Positions 1 to 6,674 of a stretch of DNA of 12,593 bases are shown one piece after another; the stretch's first letter is position 1, and each line of letters opens with the position of its first letter. The stretch is from Nitrospinota bacterium (lineage in GTDB: Bacteria > JAUXIQ01), in contig JAUXIQ010000018.1 in the NCBI GenBank assembly GCA_030620925.1, positions 1 to 12,593 on the forward strand, in the 5' to 3' direction. The translations under genes were made by a program, and so were the position numbers. The notes beneath the pieces were generated by a model. That model had not been told where the DNA came from. It worked only from the letters and a program-made list of their open reading frames with translations, and did not search any database.

Positions 1-635
1 ATGTATATCATGGAGAGTAAAACAAAGACAAACGCCTGAATGAAACTGGTGAAAATGGCCAGAAGTATCAAGGGGATGGGCACGAAATAGGGAACCAGAA
101 AAGCCAGGATGAGGAGCACCAGGTCTTCTCCCTTGATGTTGCCGAAAAGACGGACGGAGAGGGAGAGAGGCCTGGCGAAGTGGCCAATAAGCTCCAGGGG
201 CAGCATCAGAGGCGCCAGGGCCGGTATGGGCCCCGTGAAATGCTTGATGTATCTGAAGCCATGCTTGCGGAACCCGATGGAATGATAAGTTATAAAAACC
301 ACTATTGCGCAAGCGGCGGTTGTGTTAAGGTTACTGGTCGGAGACATGAATCCAGGAACCAGGCCGGCGACGTTGGATATGAATATGAAGAACCCCAGCG
401 CACCGATGAGGGGAAAATACTTGGGTCCCTCCGGGCCCATCACCCCTTCCATGAAATTCAGCATACCCTGGATGACGGCCTCGAATAGGTTCTGCCCTTT
501 GGCGGGTATAAGTTTTAGCCCCCTGGTGAAAATTATGGACAGCACCACCAGAATGGCCATGATAATCCATGTATAGGCGACATGGACGGGGACACCCGGT
601 ATGTGCAGGAAGACATAAGGTTCGCGCAATTCCAT
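1..635 (-). CDS. atpB: ATP synthase F0 subunit a (AtpB), partial, C-terminus beyond window
   Basis: This is the membrane subunit of F-type ATP synthase that forms the ion half-channels against the c-ring. The 211 visible residues start with MELREPYVFL, and the frame stays open to the window edge, so the C-terminal end is missing. Several hydrophobic segments are visible, at about residues 20-36, 75-95, 105-118, 140-160 and 172-210. The family hallmark SVRLFGNI places the essential channel arginine at R162 (R210 in E. coli numbering), followed by acidic E170/D171. Q200 in FIQAFVF matches the conserved Gln of the last helix. The start ATG (635-633) overlaps the atpI stop in TGATG, with a GGAGG ribosome site at 647-643 inside atpI, so translation is probably coupled. 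The sequence style resembles deltaproteobacterial AtpB. The identification is firm; the ion used is not decided. Confidence 0.96.
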   Translation of the reverse strand, partial: MELREPYVFLHIPGVPVHVAYTWIIMAILVVLSIIFTRGLKLIPAKGQNLFEAVIQGMLNFMEGVMGPEGPKYFPLIGALGFFIFISNVAGLVPGFMSPTSNLNTTAACAIVVFITYHSIGFRKHGFRYIKHFTGPIPALAPLMLPLELIGHFARPLSLSVRLFGNIKGEDLVLLILAFLVPYFVPIPLILLAIFTSFIQAFVFVLLSMIY

Positions 636-1036
636 CAGATGCGCCTCCTGGCTGTTTCAGTGAAAGCTCTCCTGATTCCCACCGCGCTTATGGCCAGAAA
701 AACCACCGAGAGCCCGACGAAGGTGGCGGGGATGTTGACCAGCCCTGCCTTAAATACGCCGTAGATAATCACACCCACGGCCAGGTATCTAATAATATAG
801 TTAACCCTGGCCATGGTCTTGGCCCGGTTGGCATCACCGCAGAAGAGAACGCGCTGGATGAAAAATTTGAGCCACCTGAAGTTGAGAATGCAGATAAGAC
901 CGCCGGTCAGAACGCCCACGGTCACCCGAGGCGACAAAAAAAGGAGGCTCAACGCCAACAGAAGTAACAGTATCCCCCAACTGTATCGCTCGATTTCCGC
1001 GATCAGATTACTATCCGACGAAATACCACTCTTCAT
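635..1036 (-). CDS. atpI: ATP synthase subunit I (AtpI family)
   Basis: A 133-residue membrane protein with four predicted hydrophobic helices at about residues 18-35, 39-60, 78-96 and 103-122, joined by short basic loops. Size, topology and position directly before atpB match the ATP synthase I chain family (E. coli AtpI is of similar length). These proteins are described as assisting assembly or stability of the c-ring and are not part of the catalytic complex. The start ATG lies inside the last codons of atpZ in an ATGA overlap, and its stop TGA overlaps the atpB start by one base, so all three genes look translationally coupled. The family call rests on topology and context, since the sequence of this family is poorly conserved. 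No catalytic motif is expected. Confidence 0.82.
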   Translation of the reverse strand: MKSGISSDSNLIAEIERYSWGILLLLLALSLLFLSPRVTVGVLTGGLICILNFRWLKFFIQRVLFCGDANRAKTMARVNYIIRYLAVGVIIYGVFKAGLVNIPATFVGLSVVFLAISAVGIRRAFTETARRRI

Positions 1037-1278
1037 TTATCTTTGTCTTGGTCCTTGTACTGCTTTATTGTCAGTCTATATAGGTTTACGAAACCAGCGA
1101 CAATGCCCAAAAGCATGAATATCATGAAGAAAATGGGAGCTGTATCGAACTTTTTATCGAGAAAGAGGCCGAAGGCTATACCCAGTGCTATGGAAACACC
1201 GAAATAGATACCCATTGCACTCAGAGGACCAAGCTCCCTGAGCAGCCTCAGTTTGTTCTGATCATTCTTCCGGTCCAT
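1033..1278 (-). CDS. atpZ: AtpZ-like F0F1-ATPase accessory subunit
   Basis: An 81-residue protein with two hydrophobic helices (about residues 20-40 and 47-68) and a charged C-terminus ending KDQDKDK. It fits the small AtpZ/ATPase gene 1 family that precedes atpI in many atp operons. Family members have been linked to Mg2+/Ca2+ handling or ATP synthase assembly, but the role is not settled. I chose the ATG at 1278-1276 because a purine-rich GGGCGGGATG stretch lies just upstream. An in-frame ATG further upstream (1350) would add 24 basic residues without a clear ribosome site. The stop overlaps the atpI start (ATGA). As the first gene of the cluster, it follows a leader of roughly 150 bases from the candidate promoter at 1430-1458. 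Confidence 0.75.
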   Translation of the reverse strand: MDRKNDQNKLRLLRELGPLSAMGIYFGVSIALGIAFGLFLDKKFDTAPIFFMIFMLLGIVAGFVNLYRLTIKQYKDQDKDK

Positions 1279-1290
1279 CTTACATCCCGC

Positions 1291-1309
1291 CCGAAACAGT
1301 TTGCTTCGG
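1291..1309 (-). promoter_or_regulatory. Hairpin in the atp operon leader just before the atpZ ribosome site
   Basis: On the minus strand CCGAAGC and GTTTCGG form a 7-bp stem (one G-U pair) with a 5-base loop. It ends 12 bases before the atpZ start, immediately next to the presumed Shine-Dalgarno region. There is no U-tract, so it is not an intrinsic terminator. It could modulate initiation at atpZ or be incidental. Confidence 0.35.
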
Positions 1310-1429
1310 TTCCGCCTTAACCGGCCCGTTTCATGGAACCCCATGTGCATCCAGGTTCAAGCACAAAAACGAGACCCTAATACCAGTTTAATACCATTTC
1401 AGCCGGATGTAAAATGGCAAATCCACGTA

Positions 1430-1458
1430 AAACTAACAGACACGACTTCTGTTGTCAA
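1430..1458 (-). promoter_or_regulatory. Candidate sigma70 promoter for the atp operon
   Basis: On the minus strand a perfect -35 TTGACA (1458-1453) is followed after 17 bases by TAGTTT (1435-1430), a weak -10 with three of six consensus matches. It lies about 150 bases upstream of atpZ in the gap after the M23 peptidase gene, where a promoter is expected. The perfect -35 and optimal spacing support it; the weak -10 leaves doubt. Confidence 0.5.
1435..1453. repeat. Inverted repeat filling the spacer of the atp promoter
   Basis: AACAGA (1435-1440) and TCTGTT (1448-1453) form a perfect 6-bp dyad with a 7-bp centre. It sits exactly between the -35 and -10 of the candidate atp promoter. This is the geometry of an operator for a dimeric repressor or a spacer-binding activator. 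The sequence shows the symmetry; a regulator binding it is inference. Confidence 0.4.
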
Positions 1459-1525
1459 GGCTTTTTTATTCGGTGAGCCGAACACATATAACTCATTTTT
1501 ATAATTGGTTGATTCCGGTATTTTT

Positions 1526-1549
1526 CACGCTGAAATCCTTTTAAGCGTG
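1526..1549. repeat. Inverted repeat downstream of the M23 peptidase gene
   Basis: CACGCT and AGCGTG form a 6-bp dyad around a 12-base loop, 43 bases beyond the M23 peptidase stop. The transcript of that gene would fold here, but the hairpin is followed by A-rich, not U-rich, sequence, so a standard intrinsic terminator is not supported. The rest of the gap 1279-1591 holds the atp promoter and leader described separately; I see no gene in it. Confidence 0.3.
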
Positions 1550-1591
1550 GGCCTTCAATACTTTATGAAACGGCTTGAAAGGGGCGGTAGA

Positions 1592-2920
1592 TCAATGGGA
1601 GGTTTTAGCTTTGCCTCTGGAGTTCATGTTTTCTTTTGCGACGACCAACTGCCTGGATATCTTTTGGCGGAGGGCTTCGAAAGCTTTGAGTTGCTCTCTG
1701 GATATGCTCTTGCTGGGGGATGTTTTCATCTTAAGGGGATCGATATAAGCGCCGTTTTTGCGTATCCGGTAATCGAGGTGCGACCCGGTGGCGGTTCCCG
1801 TGGAGCCTACATAACCGATAACCCGCCCCTGCTTAACCCAGGCGCCTTTCTTAACGCCTTTGCCGAGGCGGGAGAGGTGGCCGTAGCTGGAGGTATAAAC
1901 CCCGTTGTGTTTCAACTTCACGAATATTCCGTTCCGTCCCTTCCTGCCCGCCCAGAGAACCTTCCCGTCCCCCACGGCAACCACCGGAGTACCCCTCGGC
2001 GCTACGTAGTCTACCCCCTGGTGAGGCAGATACTTCTTCAGCACGGGGTGCAGCCTCTTCTTTGTGTAACCGGAAGAGATGTAAGAATAGCTCAGCGGCG
2101 CCTTGAGAAACTGTTTTCTCAAGGATTTGCCGCTGTAAGTGTAATAGTCCCCCCGGCCTGACGCCTCGTTGAAATATATTGCCTGGAACAGCCTGCCTTG
2201 GTTCGTAAACTCCGCGGCCAGGATGCGGCCGTCGCGCACGTACTCACCGTCCCTGAACATCTTCTCCGCTATCAGGCTGAAGCTGTCTCCTTTTCTTAAA
2301 TCGGTATTGAAATCTATGTCCCAGGCGAATATCTCCGCCAGTTGAACGACCAGTGAGGGGCTTTCCCCTCCGTCGACTATCGCTTCATAAAGATTAGTAT
2401 TTATCCTGCCGGAGAAGGCCGCCCTTCTCGTCTGGTAATCTATCTTATCCAGCTTGGCCCTGAATATCCCCTCCGCTTTCACCAGGCGAATCAGTTTTTG
2501 ATCATCTATCTCATATTCGATTGATAAAAGCTCGCCCGCATCGCTGAAGGCCAGCCGGTAGGCGTTACCCGCCTTGATCTTATTCAGATTAAACAGGGGT
2601 CTTGCAGCCCTAACCACCTCGTTTATCGCTCGAGGGGAGACGCTATGGGCGGTGAGGATATCGTATAAAGTGTTCTGCATGCCCACCCTGCCGGTGAGCG
2701 TGCGCGGCTTTTTTACCAGGGTTCTTGTCGAATTTCCGGGCCCGGATGTCCCAGCAGTCGATTCCGATCCTGCGGCCATCGCCTTTGTTTCGCGGTATGA
2801 GCCGCTTCCGCTGTAACCGAACGTTATGAACAGGACGAAGAAAAAGGAGGCGACTATAAGCGTCCACAGGTTGATGTGCAGTGATGACTTACGCTGGCGA
2901 TCCATATCTATTTTTCTCAT
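1592..2920 (-). CDS. Membrane-anchored M23 family peptidoglycan endopeptidase (MepM-like)
   Basis: A 442-residue cell-wall hydrolase predicted to cleave peptide cross-links of peptidoglycan in the periplasm. The N-terminus has basic residues followed by a hydrophobic segment (about 18-36), an uncleaved signal anchor or signal peptide. Next come a low-complexity linker (40-70) and a LysM/OapA-like region (about 78-150). A middle domain (about 160-270) resembles the one before the catalytic part of MepM/YebA proteins. The C-terminal peptidase domain (about 280-396) contains the zinc ligands H300 and D304 (HQGVD), H348 in YGHLSR, and H381. The usual HxH motif reads HLD, so the third ligand would be D383. 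The ATG at 2920 is preceded by GAGG at suitable spacing. The family call is firm; the substrate bond is inferred. Confidence 0.9.
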   Translation of the reverse strand: MRKIDMDRQRKSSLHINLWTLIVASFFFVLFITFGYSGSGSYRETKAMAAGSESTAGTSGPGNSTRTLVKKPRTLTGRVGMQNTLYDILTAHSVSPRAINEVVRAARPLFNLNKIKAGNAYRLAFSDAGELLSIEYEIDDQKLIRLVKAEGIFRAKLDKIDYQTRRAAFSGRINTNLYEAIVDGGESPSLVVQLAEIFAWDIDFNTDLRKGDSFSLIAEKMFRDGEYVRDGRILAAEFTNQGRLFQAIYFNEASGRGDYYTYSGKSLRKQFLKAPLSYSYISSGYTKKRLHPVLKKYLPHQGVDYVAPRGTPVVAVGDGKVLWAGRKGRNGIFVKLKHNGVYTSSYGHLSRLGKGVKKGAWVKQGRVIGYVGSTGTATGSHLDYRIRKNGAYIDPLKMKTSPSKSISREQLKAFEALRQKISRQLVVAKENMNSRGKAKTSH

Positions 2921-3021
2921 GATAACAGGACCTCATAACCGGTTGAAACAGGGTGCTGTTCGGAGTCAAGATTTTCTTTAAGAAGCCGACACACTTTAAT
3001 TTAAGCTTACTTAAAATAGTT

Positions 3022-3051
3022 AGGTTAGCACAGTTTAGAAATTCGGGTCAA
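3022..3051 (-). promoter_or_regulatory. Weak candidate promoter for the M23 peptidase gene
   Basis: On the minus strand TTGACC (3051-3046) is followed after 18 bases by TAACCT (3027-3022). The -35 is close to consensus and the -10 matches only three positions. It lies about 100 bases upstream of the gene in the correct orientation. It is offered only as the best match seen. Confidence 0.25.
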
Positions 3052-3079
3052 GTAGTTTTATTAGCAAGGGCTTTGTTTC

Positions 3080-3103
3080 GTTTTTTATTCGAATTTAAAA
3101 AAC
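3080..3103. repeat. AT-rich palindrome in the nrdJ/M23 gap
   Basis: GTTTTTTA and TAAAAAAC form a perfect 8-bp inverted repeat around an 8-base centre that itself contains the palindrome TTCGAA. TTCGAA recurs at 3116-3121. Because the flanking genes diverge, a terminator is not expected here. It may be a protein-binding site or simply part of a flexible AT-rich region. Confidence 0.35.
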
Positions 3104-3150
3104 GGCATTTTCCGCTTCGAAAAAAATAGTATTAAAATCTCATTTTTTTG

Positions 3151-3179
3151 TTGCGTGATACTACAAGTTGTGATATAAA
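3151..3179 (+). promoter_or_regulatory. Candidate promoter for nrdJ
   Basis: TTGCGT (3151-3156) and TATAAA (3174-3179) are separated by 17 bases on the plus strand, about 110 bases upstream of the nrdJ start. The -10 matches five of six consensus positions, the -35 three of six. The DnaA-box pair at 3206-3224 would then lie about 20-40 bases downstream of the predicted transcription start. Confidence 0.4.
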
Positions 3180-3205
3180 ATTAATAACATACTAAATATA
3201 TGGTT

Positions 3206-3224
3206 TTTTCCACAGTGTGGATAA
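3206..3224. promoter_or_regulatory. Head-to-head DnaA-box pair upstream of nrdJ
   Basis: The minus strand at 3224-3216 reads TTATCCACA, a perfect consensus DnaA box. The plus strand at 3206-3214 reads TTTTCCACA, one mismatch from consensus. Together they form a perfect TCCACA/TGTGGA palindrome with a single central G. DnaA regulates ribonucleotide reductase transcription in E. coli (nrdAB), so a similar control of nrdJ is plausible. The symmetrical arrangement could equally be an operator for another dimeric regulator. Confidence 0.5.
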
Positions 3225-3273
3225 CTACTGTAATTTATTGAAAAATAACGAAATATATTTAAGTCGATTCTAC

Positions 3274-3282
3274 TTATCCCCA
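3274..3282 (+). promoter_or_regulatory. Third DnaA-like box overlapping the nrdJ ribosome-binding site
   Basis: TTATCCCCA differs from the DnaA consensus by one base and ends at the first base of the nrdJ Shine-Dalgarno AGGAG (3282-3286). On its own it is a weak match and could be chance; with the pair at 3206-3224 it makes a small cluster. Confidence 0.3.
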
Positions 3283-3292
3283 GGAGCTGAAA

Positions 3293-5587
3293 ATGACGCA
3301 TAATTTGCCATCCCCTCAGGAGAGAGCCGAAAGCCATTTAGCCCTATCGGGAAATTTCCCTCAGCGAGAAAAAACCCTTTCTGAAAATGCGATCAGGGTG
3401 CTCGAGCGTCGGTATCTTAAGAAGGATCAACAGGGGGTGAGGGAGGAAACTCCGGAGGGGATGTTTCGCAGGGTGGCCAGCAACGTGGCCTCGGCAGACC
3501 TTTTTTACGACCCTGAGGCGGACGTTAAGGAGACCGAGGAGCGGTTTTACCGCCTTATATCTTCTCTCGAGTTTTTGCCCAATTCTCCCACCCTCATGAA
3601 CGCGGGGAATGAGCTCCAGCAGCTTTCGGCTTGTTTTGTGCTCCCAGTTGATGATTCCATGGATAGCATTTTCGAGGCCGTCAAGAATACCGCACTCATA
3701 CATAAAAGCGGTGGGGGGACAGGCTTTTCCTTTTCCCGCATAAGGCCCAGGAACGACGTAGTCCAGTCAACCAAGGGCGTATCCAGCGGCCCCATCTCTT
3801 TTATGAAAGTGTTCGATATGGCCACCGAGACGGTTAAGCAGGGCGGGACACGCCGCGGTGCGAATATGGGCTTGCTCAGAGTGGACCATCCGGATATTAC
3901 CGATTTCATCTTAGCTAAAGAGAATGACCACGTCTTTAACAACTTCAATCTATCCGTGGCCATCACCGAAAAATTCATGGAGGCGGTTCTGCGTGGAGAG
4001 GAATACGACCTGGTCAATCCGCGCTCGGGGCAGGTAGCAGGGCGTAAGATGGCCCGGGAGGTTTTCGACCTTATAGTCAATATGGCCTGGAAGAACGGGG
4101 ACCCGGGCATCATCTTTCTCGACCGGATAAACCGTGATAACCCCACGCCTGATCTGGGAATGATAGAGAGCACAAACCCCTGTGGTGAACAGCCCCTGTT
4201 ACCCTACGAATCCTGCAATCTGGGTTCCATCGACCTGGGGAAAATGGTCGTCCGGCAAAATGGCAACCCTTCAGCAGACTTCGATGCGCTGAAGACCGTG
4301 GTCTGGACTTCCGTTCATTTCCTGGACAACGTAATAGACGTTAATCGTTATCCTCTCTCCGAAATAGAGGAAATCACCAGGAGAAACAGGAAGATCGGCC
4401 TGGGGGTCATGGGTTTCGCCGATATGCTGATTCAGCTCGGTATCTCTTACGACAGCGAAGAGGCCCTGGAGACCGCCGAAAAAGTCATGGGTTTTATCAA
4501 CAGGGAATCGAGGGCGGCTTCGGCCCGGCTGGCGGAGACCAGGGGAGCCTTTCCGAATTATCATACGAGCGTTTACAACGCGAACGGTAGCCAGCCGCTG
4601 CGCAACGCCACCACCACCACCATCGCCCCCACCGGCACCCTGAGTATCATCGCTGACTGTTGCAGCGGCGTCGAGCCCCTGTTTGCCCTCAGCTTCGTCC
4701 GGAAGGTAATGGACGATGATGAGCTGCTGGAGGTCAACCCTTATTTCGAGCACACGGCCAGAGAAGAAGGGTTTTACAGCAGGGACCTCATGGAGCGCAT
4801 CTCGGAAAAGGGGAGCATCCAGGAGATACCCGACATACCCCAGCACGTCAAGCGCCTTTTCGTAACCAGTCATGACATAACTCCGGAATGGCACATACGA
4901 ATGCAGGCCGCTTTCCAGAAACATACGGACAATGCGGTTTCCAAGACCATCAACTTCCCCAATCAGGCCACGACCGACGACATCCGCAACGCCTTCATCA
5001 TGGCCTACCGAGAAAGCTGCAAAGGGCTCACAATCTACCGCGACGGCAGCCGCGAGGTGCAGGTCCTCAACAAGGGGACCGGGTCTCCCGCACCGGAGAA
5101 GACTAAGCTGGTGCCCCGCCCCAGGCCTTCGGTTACCCTGGGCAGGACGGAGCGGAAGTCTACAGGTTGCGGCAACCTGTACGTCACCATAAATGAAGAC
5201 GAACAGGGCCTGTTTGAAGTATTCGCCCGCATGGGTAAGTCAGGGGGCTGCATCGCTTCCCATTCGGAAGCCATCGGGCGACTGGTTTCCCTGGCTCTCA
5301 GGGCGGGAGTGGACACCGAGTCCATCACCCAGCAATTGACAGGTATCCGGTGCCCGTCACCTATTTTCGATAAAGACGGCTCTATCCTATCCTGCCCTGA
5401 TGCCATTGGTCTGGCCCTGAAAAACTATTTGTCAGGCCAGAATGGGGAGAAGACGTCGAAGATCATGGTCCCTGGTAAAACAAAACTGGCGGACCTTTGT
5501 CCGGAGTGCCCGGAATGCGGCGGCATGATAGAGCTGGCTGACGGCTGTATCGTGTGCCGTTCCTGCGGTTACTCCAAGTGTGGCTAA
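3293..5587 (+). CDS. nrdJ: Adenosylcobalamin-dependent (class II) ribonucleotide reductase
   Basis: A 764-residue cytoplasmic enzyme that reduces ribonucleotides to deoxyribonucleotides using adenosylcobalamin as radical source, so it needs neither oxygen nor a separate radical subunit. The barrel runs from about residue 30 to 590. C114 (SACF) and C308 (ESCNL) are the redox pair, and N295, C297 and E299 in NPCGE are the radical-site residues. TIAPTGTLS (443-451) is the conserved phosphate-binding loop. A TSCPD domain follows at about 612-712. The C-terminus is a Cys-rich ribbon (C736, C739, C742, C752, C755, C758, C763) that probably re-reduces the active-site disulfide and may bind zinc. There is no N-terminal ATP-cone. 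The ATG at 3293 follows AGGAG by six bases. The gene stands alone between its own promoter region and terminator. Identification is firm. Confidence 0.97.
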   Translation: MTHNLPSPQERAESHLALSGNFPQREKTLSENAIRVLERRYLKKDQQGVREETPEGMFRRVASNVASADLFYDPEADVKETEERFYRLISSLEFLPNSPTLMNAGNELQQLSACFVLPVDDSMDSIFEAVKNTALIHKSGGGTGFSFSRIRPRNDVVQSTKGVSSGPISFMKVFDMATETVKQGGTRRGANMGLLRVDHPDITDFILAKENDHVFNNFNLSVAITEKFMEAVLRGEEYDLVNPRSGQVAGRKMAREVFDLIVNMAWKNGDPGIIFLDRINRDNPTPDLGMIESTNPCGEQPLLPYESCNLGSIDLGKMVVRQNGNPSADFDALKTVVWTSVHFLDNVIDVNRYPLSEIEEITRRNRKIGLGVMGFADMLIQLGISYDSEEALETAEKVMGFINRESRAASARLAETRGAFPNYHTSVYNANGSQPLRNATTTTIAPTGTLSIIADCCSGVEPLFALSFVRKVMDDDELLEVNPYFEHTAREEGFYSRDLMERISEKGSIQEIPDIPQHVKRLFVTSHDITPEWHIRMQAAFQKHTDNAVSKTINFPNQATTDDIRNAFIMAYRESCKGLTIYRDGSREVQVLNKGTGSPAPEKTKLVPRPRPSVTLGRTERKSTGCGNLYVTINEDEQGLFEVFARMGKSGGCIASHSEAIGRLVSLALRAGVDTESITQQLTGIRCPSPIFDKDGSILSCPDAIGLALKNYLSGQNGEKTSKIMVPGKTKLADLCPECPECGGMIELADGCIVCRSCGYSKCG

Positions 5588-5603
5588 CCCTCACACTACT
5601 CTC

Positions 5604-5637
5604 GGGGAAGCTCTCTGTGGGAGGGGAGGGCTTCCCC
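5604..5637 (+). repeat. Alternative hairpin overlapping the nrdJ terminator
   Basis: GGGGAAGC (5604-5611) and GCTTCCCC (5630-5637) form a perfect 8-bp stem with an 18-base loop, starting 17 bases after the nrdJ stop. Its right arm includes the last two bases of the left arm and the whole loop of the terminator hairpin at 5625-5644, so the two structures compete and only one can form at a time. The significance is unknown. Confidence 0.4.
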
Positions 5638-5650
5638 GCCCTCCTATTTT
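5625..5650 (+). terminator. Intrinsic terminator after nrdJ
   Basis: GGAGGGC (5625-5631) and GCCCTCC (5638-5644) form a perfect 7-bp GC-rich stem with a 6-base loop, extended by a G-U pair, followed by TATTTT. It lies about 40 bases after the nrdJ stop in the correct orientation. The U-tract is short but the stem is strong. Confidence 0.65.
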
Positions 5651-5674
5651 CCGCCTTGATACGGTCAAAACAAG

Positions 5675-5703
5675 TTGACACTCCGCACTACTTATACTAC
5701 TAA
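5675..5703 (+). promoter_or_regulatory. Candidate promoter for the crotonase-family gene, with overlapping inverted repeat
   Basis: A perfect -35 TTGACA (5675-5680) is followed after 17 bases by TACTAA (5698-5703), a weak -10; a better TATACT at 5693 is spaced too closely. GTCAA (5664-5668) and TTGAC (5675-5679) form an inverted repeat that overlaps the -35, a possible operator. The leader to the start codon would be about 60 bases. Confidence 0.4.
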
Positions 5704-5769
5704 AGTCTCTGAAGACCCTGCTCCGTGGAGAACCATCCCCCCGTTGTTTCAAGCATAAGGAGGAGAAGA

Positions 5770-6576
5770 ATGCCTTTCGAGACTTTCCTTTATGAGAAAG
5801 AAGGCCCGGTGGCCAAAATAACCTTTAACCGCCCGGAAAAGCTGAACCCCGTCAACGAAACCGTGTTCGTGGAATTCGAAGAAATATTGCGCGACCTCCA
5901 GGGGGATTTCGAGGTCCGCGTGGTGGTCTTAACCGGCTCCGGCCACTCCTTCAGCGTGGGGGCGGATTTGGACAACTTGAGCAAGGGCACGGACCCCGGG
6001 TATTACGGCGCTCTCACCGACCGCCAGCGTAAATATATGGCGAGGCAGGGCTCCATAGTATGCCGGGCGCTGGAGGAGCTGGACCAGATAACCATAGCCG
6101 CCATTAACGGCTTCGCCGTGGGCGGGGGTATCGCTTTTGCCATTTGCTGCGATTTCCGCATCGCCGCCCAGAGCGCCACCTTCTGGATACCCGAAGTAGA
6201 TTTCGGCGTCCCCCTGGTATGGAGCAGTATCCCCCGTATGATAACCCAGCTGGGGCCCCTCAAGGCCAAGGAGCTGATAATGACCTGCGACCGCTTTTCC
6301 GCCCAGGAGGCATTTGAGGCGGGCATGCTCAATCGCGTGGTCCCCGACGGAGAGCTGGATCAGGCGGTCGATGAGCTGGCAGGCAAGCTCTTGAGCAAGC
6401 CCCCCATGGCGCTTTCCAGGACCAAAGCCTCCATCAACGCCGTGCTGCAGTCCTACGGCTCCAACGTGGGATTCTGCGACCCCGACTTCGCCATCCTCTG
6501 CGCCGGCAGCGATGATGCCGGAGAGGCCGTTAGGGCCTTCAAAGAGAAAAGGGCGGGAAACTTCAAGGATCGCTGA
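5770..6576 (+). CDS. Crotonase-superfamily protein (enoyl-CoA hydratase/isomerase family)
   Basis: A 268-residue cytoplasmic protein of the crotonase fold that acts on acyl-CoA thioesters. Oxyanion-hole signatures are present: SVGADLDNL (62-70) and NGFAVGGGIAF (113-123). Of the two catalytic glutamates of true enoyl-CoA hydratase, the first position (in GGG-x-E) is alanine, A122. The second is retained as E142 in IPEVDFG. Canonical hydratase activity is therefore uncertain, and an isomerase, thioesterase-like, hydrolase or decarboxylase role within the superfamily is possible. The length is normal for the family. I chose ATG 5770 because AGGAGGAG (5758-5765 region) precedes it by a few bases; an in-frame ATG at 5725 lacks such a site. 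It stands alone on the plus strand and converges with the kinase gene downstream. Fold is sure; reaction is not. Confidence 0.88.
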   Translation: MPFETFLYEKEGPVAKITFNRPEKLNPVNETVFVEFEEILRDLQGDFEVRVVVLTGSGHSFSVGADLDNLSKGTDPGYYGALTDRQRKYMARQGSIVCRALEELDQITIAAINGFAVGGGIAFAICCDFRIAAQSATFWIPEVDFGVPLVWSSIPRMITQLGPLKAKELIMTCDRFSAQEAFEAGMLNRVVPDGELDQAVDELAGKLLSKPPMALSRTKASINAVLQSYGSNVGFCDPDFAILCAGSDDAGEAVRAFKEKRAGNFKDR

Positions 6577-6674
6577 TCGGGCGGGATAGCTGACATTCTC
6601 GATATCAGGGCGGTTCTCGGAGTTATGAGCGCCTGGTTATGCCCTGGTAATGATAATGGAGTTTCCTGGATGTT

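Larger units (their letters stand above)
2921..3292. other. AT-rich divergent intergenic region between M23 peptidase gene and nrdJ
   Basis: This 372-base gap has no credible gene. It is very AT-rich from about 2980 to 3270, in clear contrast with the flanking coding regions. It must hold the promoters for both divergent genes. It also contains DnaA-box-like sequences and AT-rich palindromes, listed separately. I see no cobalamin riboswitch (no GCCACTG-type B12 box) and no good NrdR-box pair. Confidence 0.7.

Noticed and set aside
1505-2161. 218-codon open frame on the plus strand
   Set aside because: It lies fully antisense to the M23 peptidase zinc domain and downstream gap, with no domain resemblance and no good ribosome site; the minus-strand gene explains the open frame.
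3151-3180. Possible NrdR box near CTACAAGTTGTG upstream of nrdJ
   Set aside because: Only an imperfect dyad that does not fit the ACAC-AT-rich-GTGT pattern, and no second box at the expected spacing was found.
2921-3292. Cobalamin riboswitch expected in front of a B12-dependent enzyme
   Set aside because: No B12-box-like sequence or fitting stem set is visible; the gap is mostly simple AT-rich sequence.
2921-3292. Chromosomal replication origin
   Set aside because: DnaA-like boxes and AT-richness are suggestive, but only three boxes are present and no dnaA, dnaN, parA or gidA gene is in the window; kept only as a minor alternative within a finding.
3547-4173. 208-codon open frame on the minus strand inside nrdJ
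   Set aside because: Shadow of nrdJ; composition (Ser/Arg-rich) and lack of motifs do not support a protein.
4271-4924. 217-codon open frame on the minus strand inside nrdJ
   Set aside because: Antisense to the catalytic core of a certain gene, with a low-complexity Gly-rich translation typical of shadow frames.
6577-6674. Bidirectional terminator between the convergent crotonase and kinase genes
   Set aside because: Only short stems of four or so base pairs (for example CCTG/CAGG near 6665-6679) without U-tracts were found.
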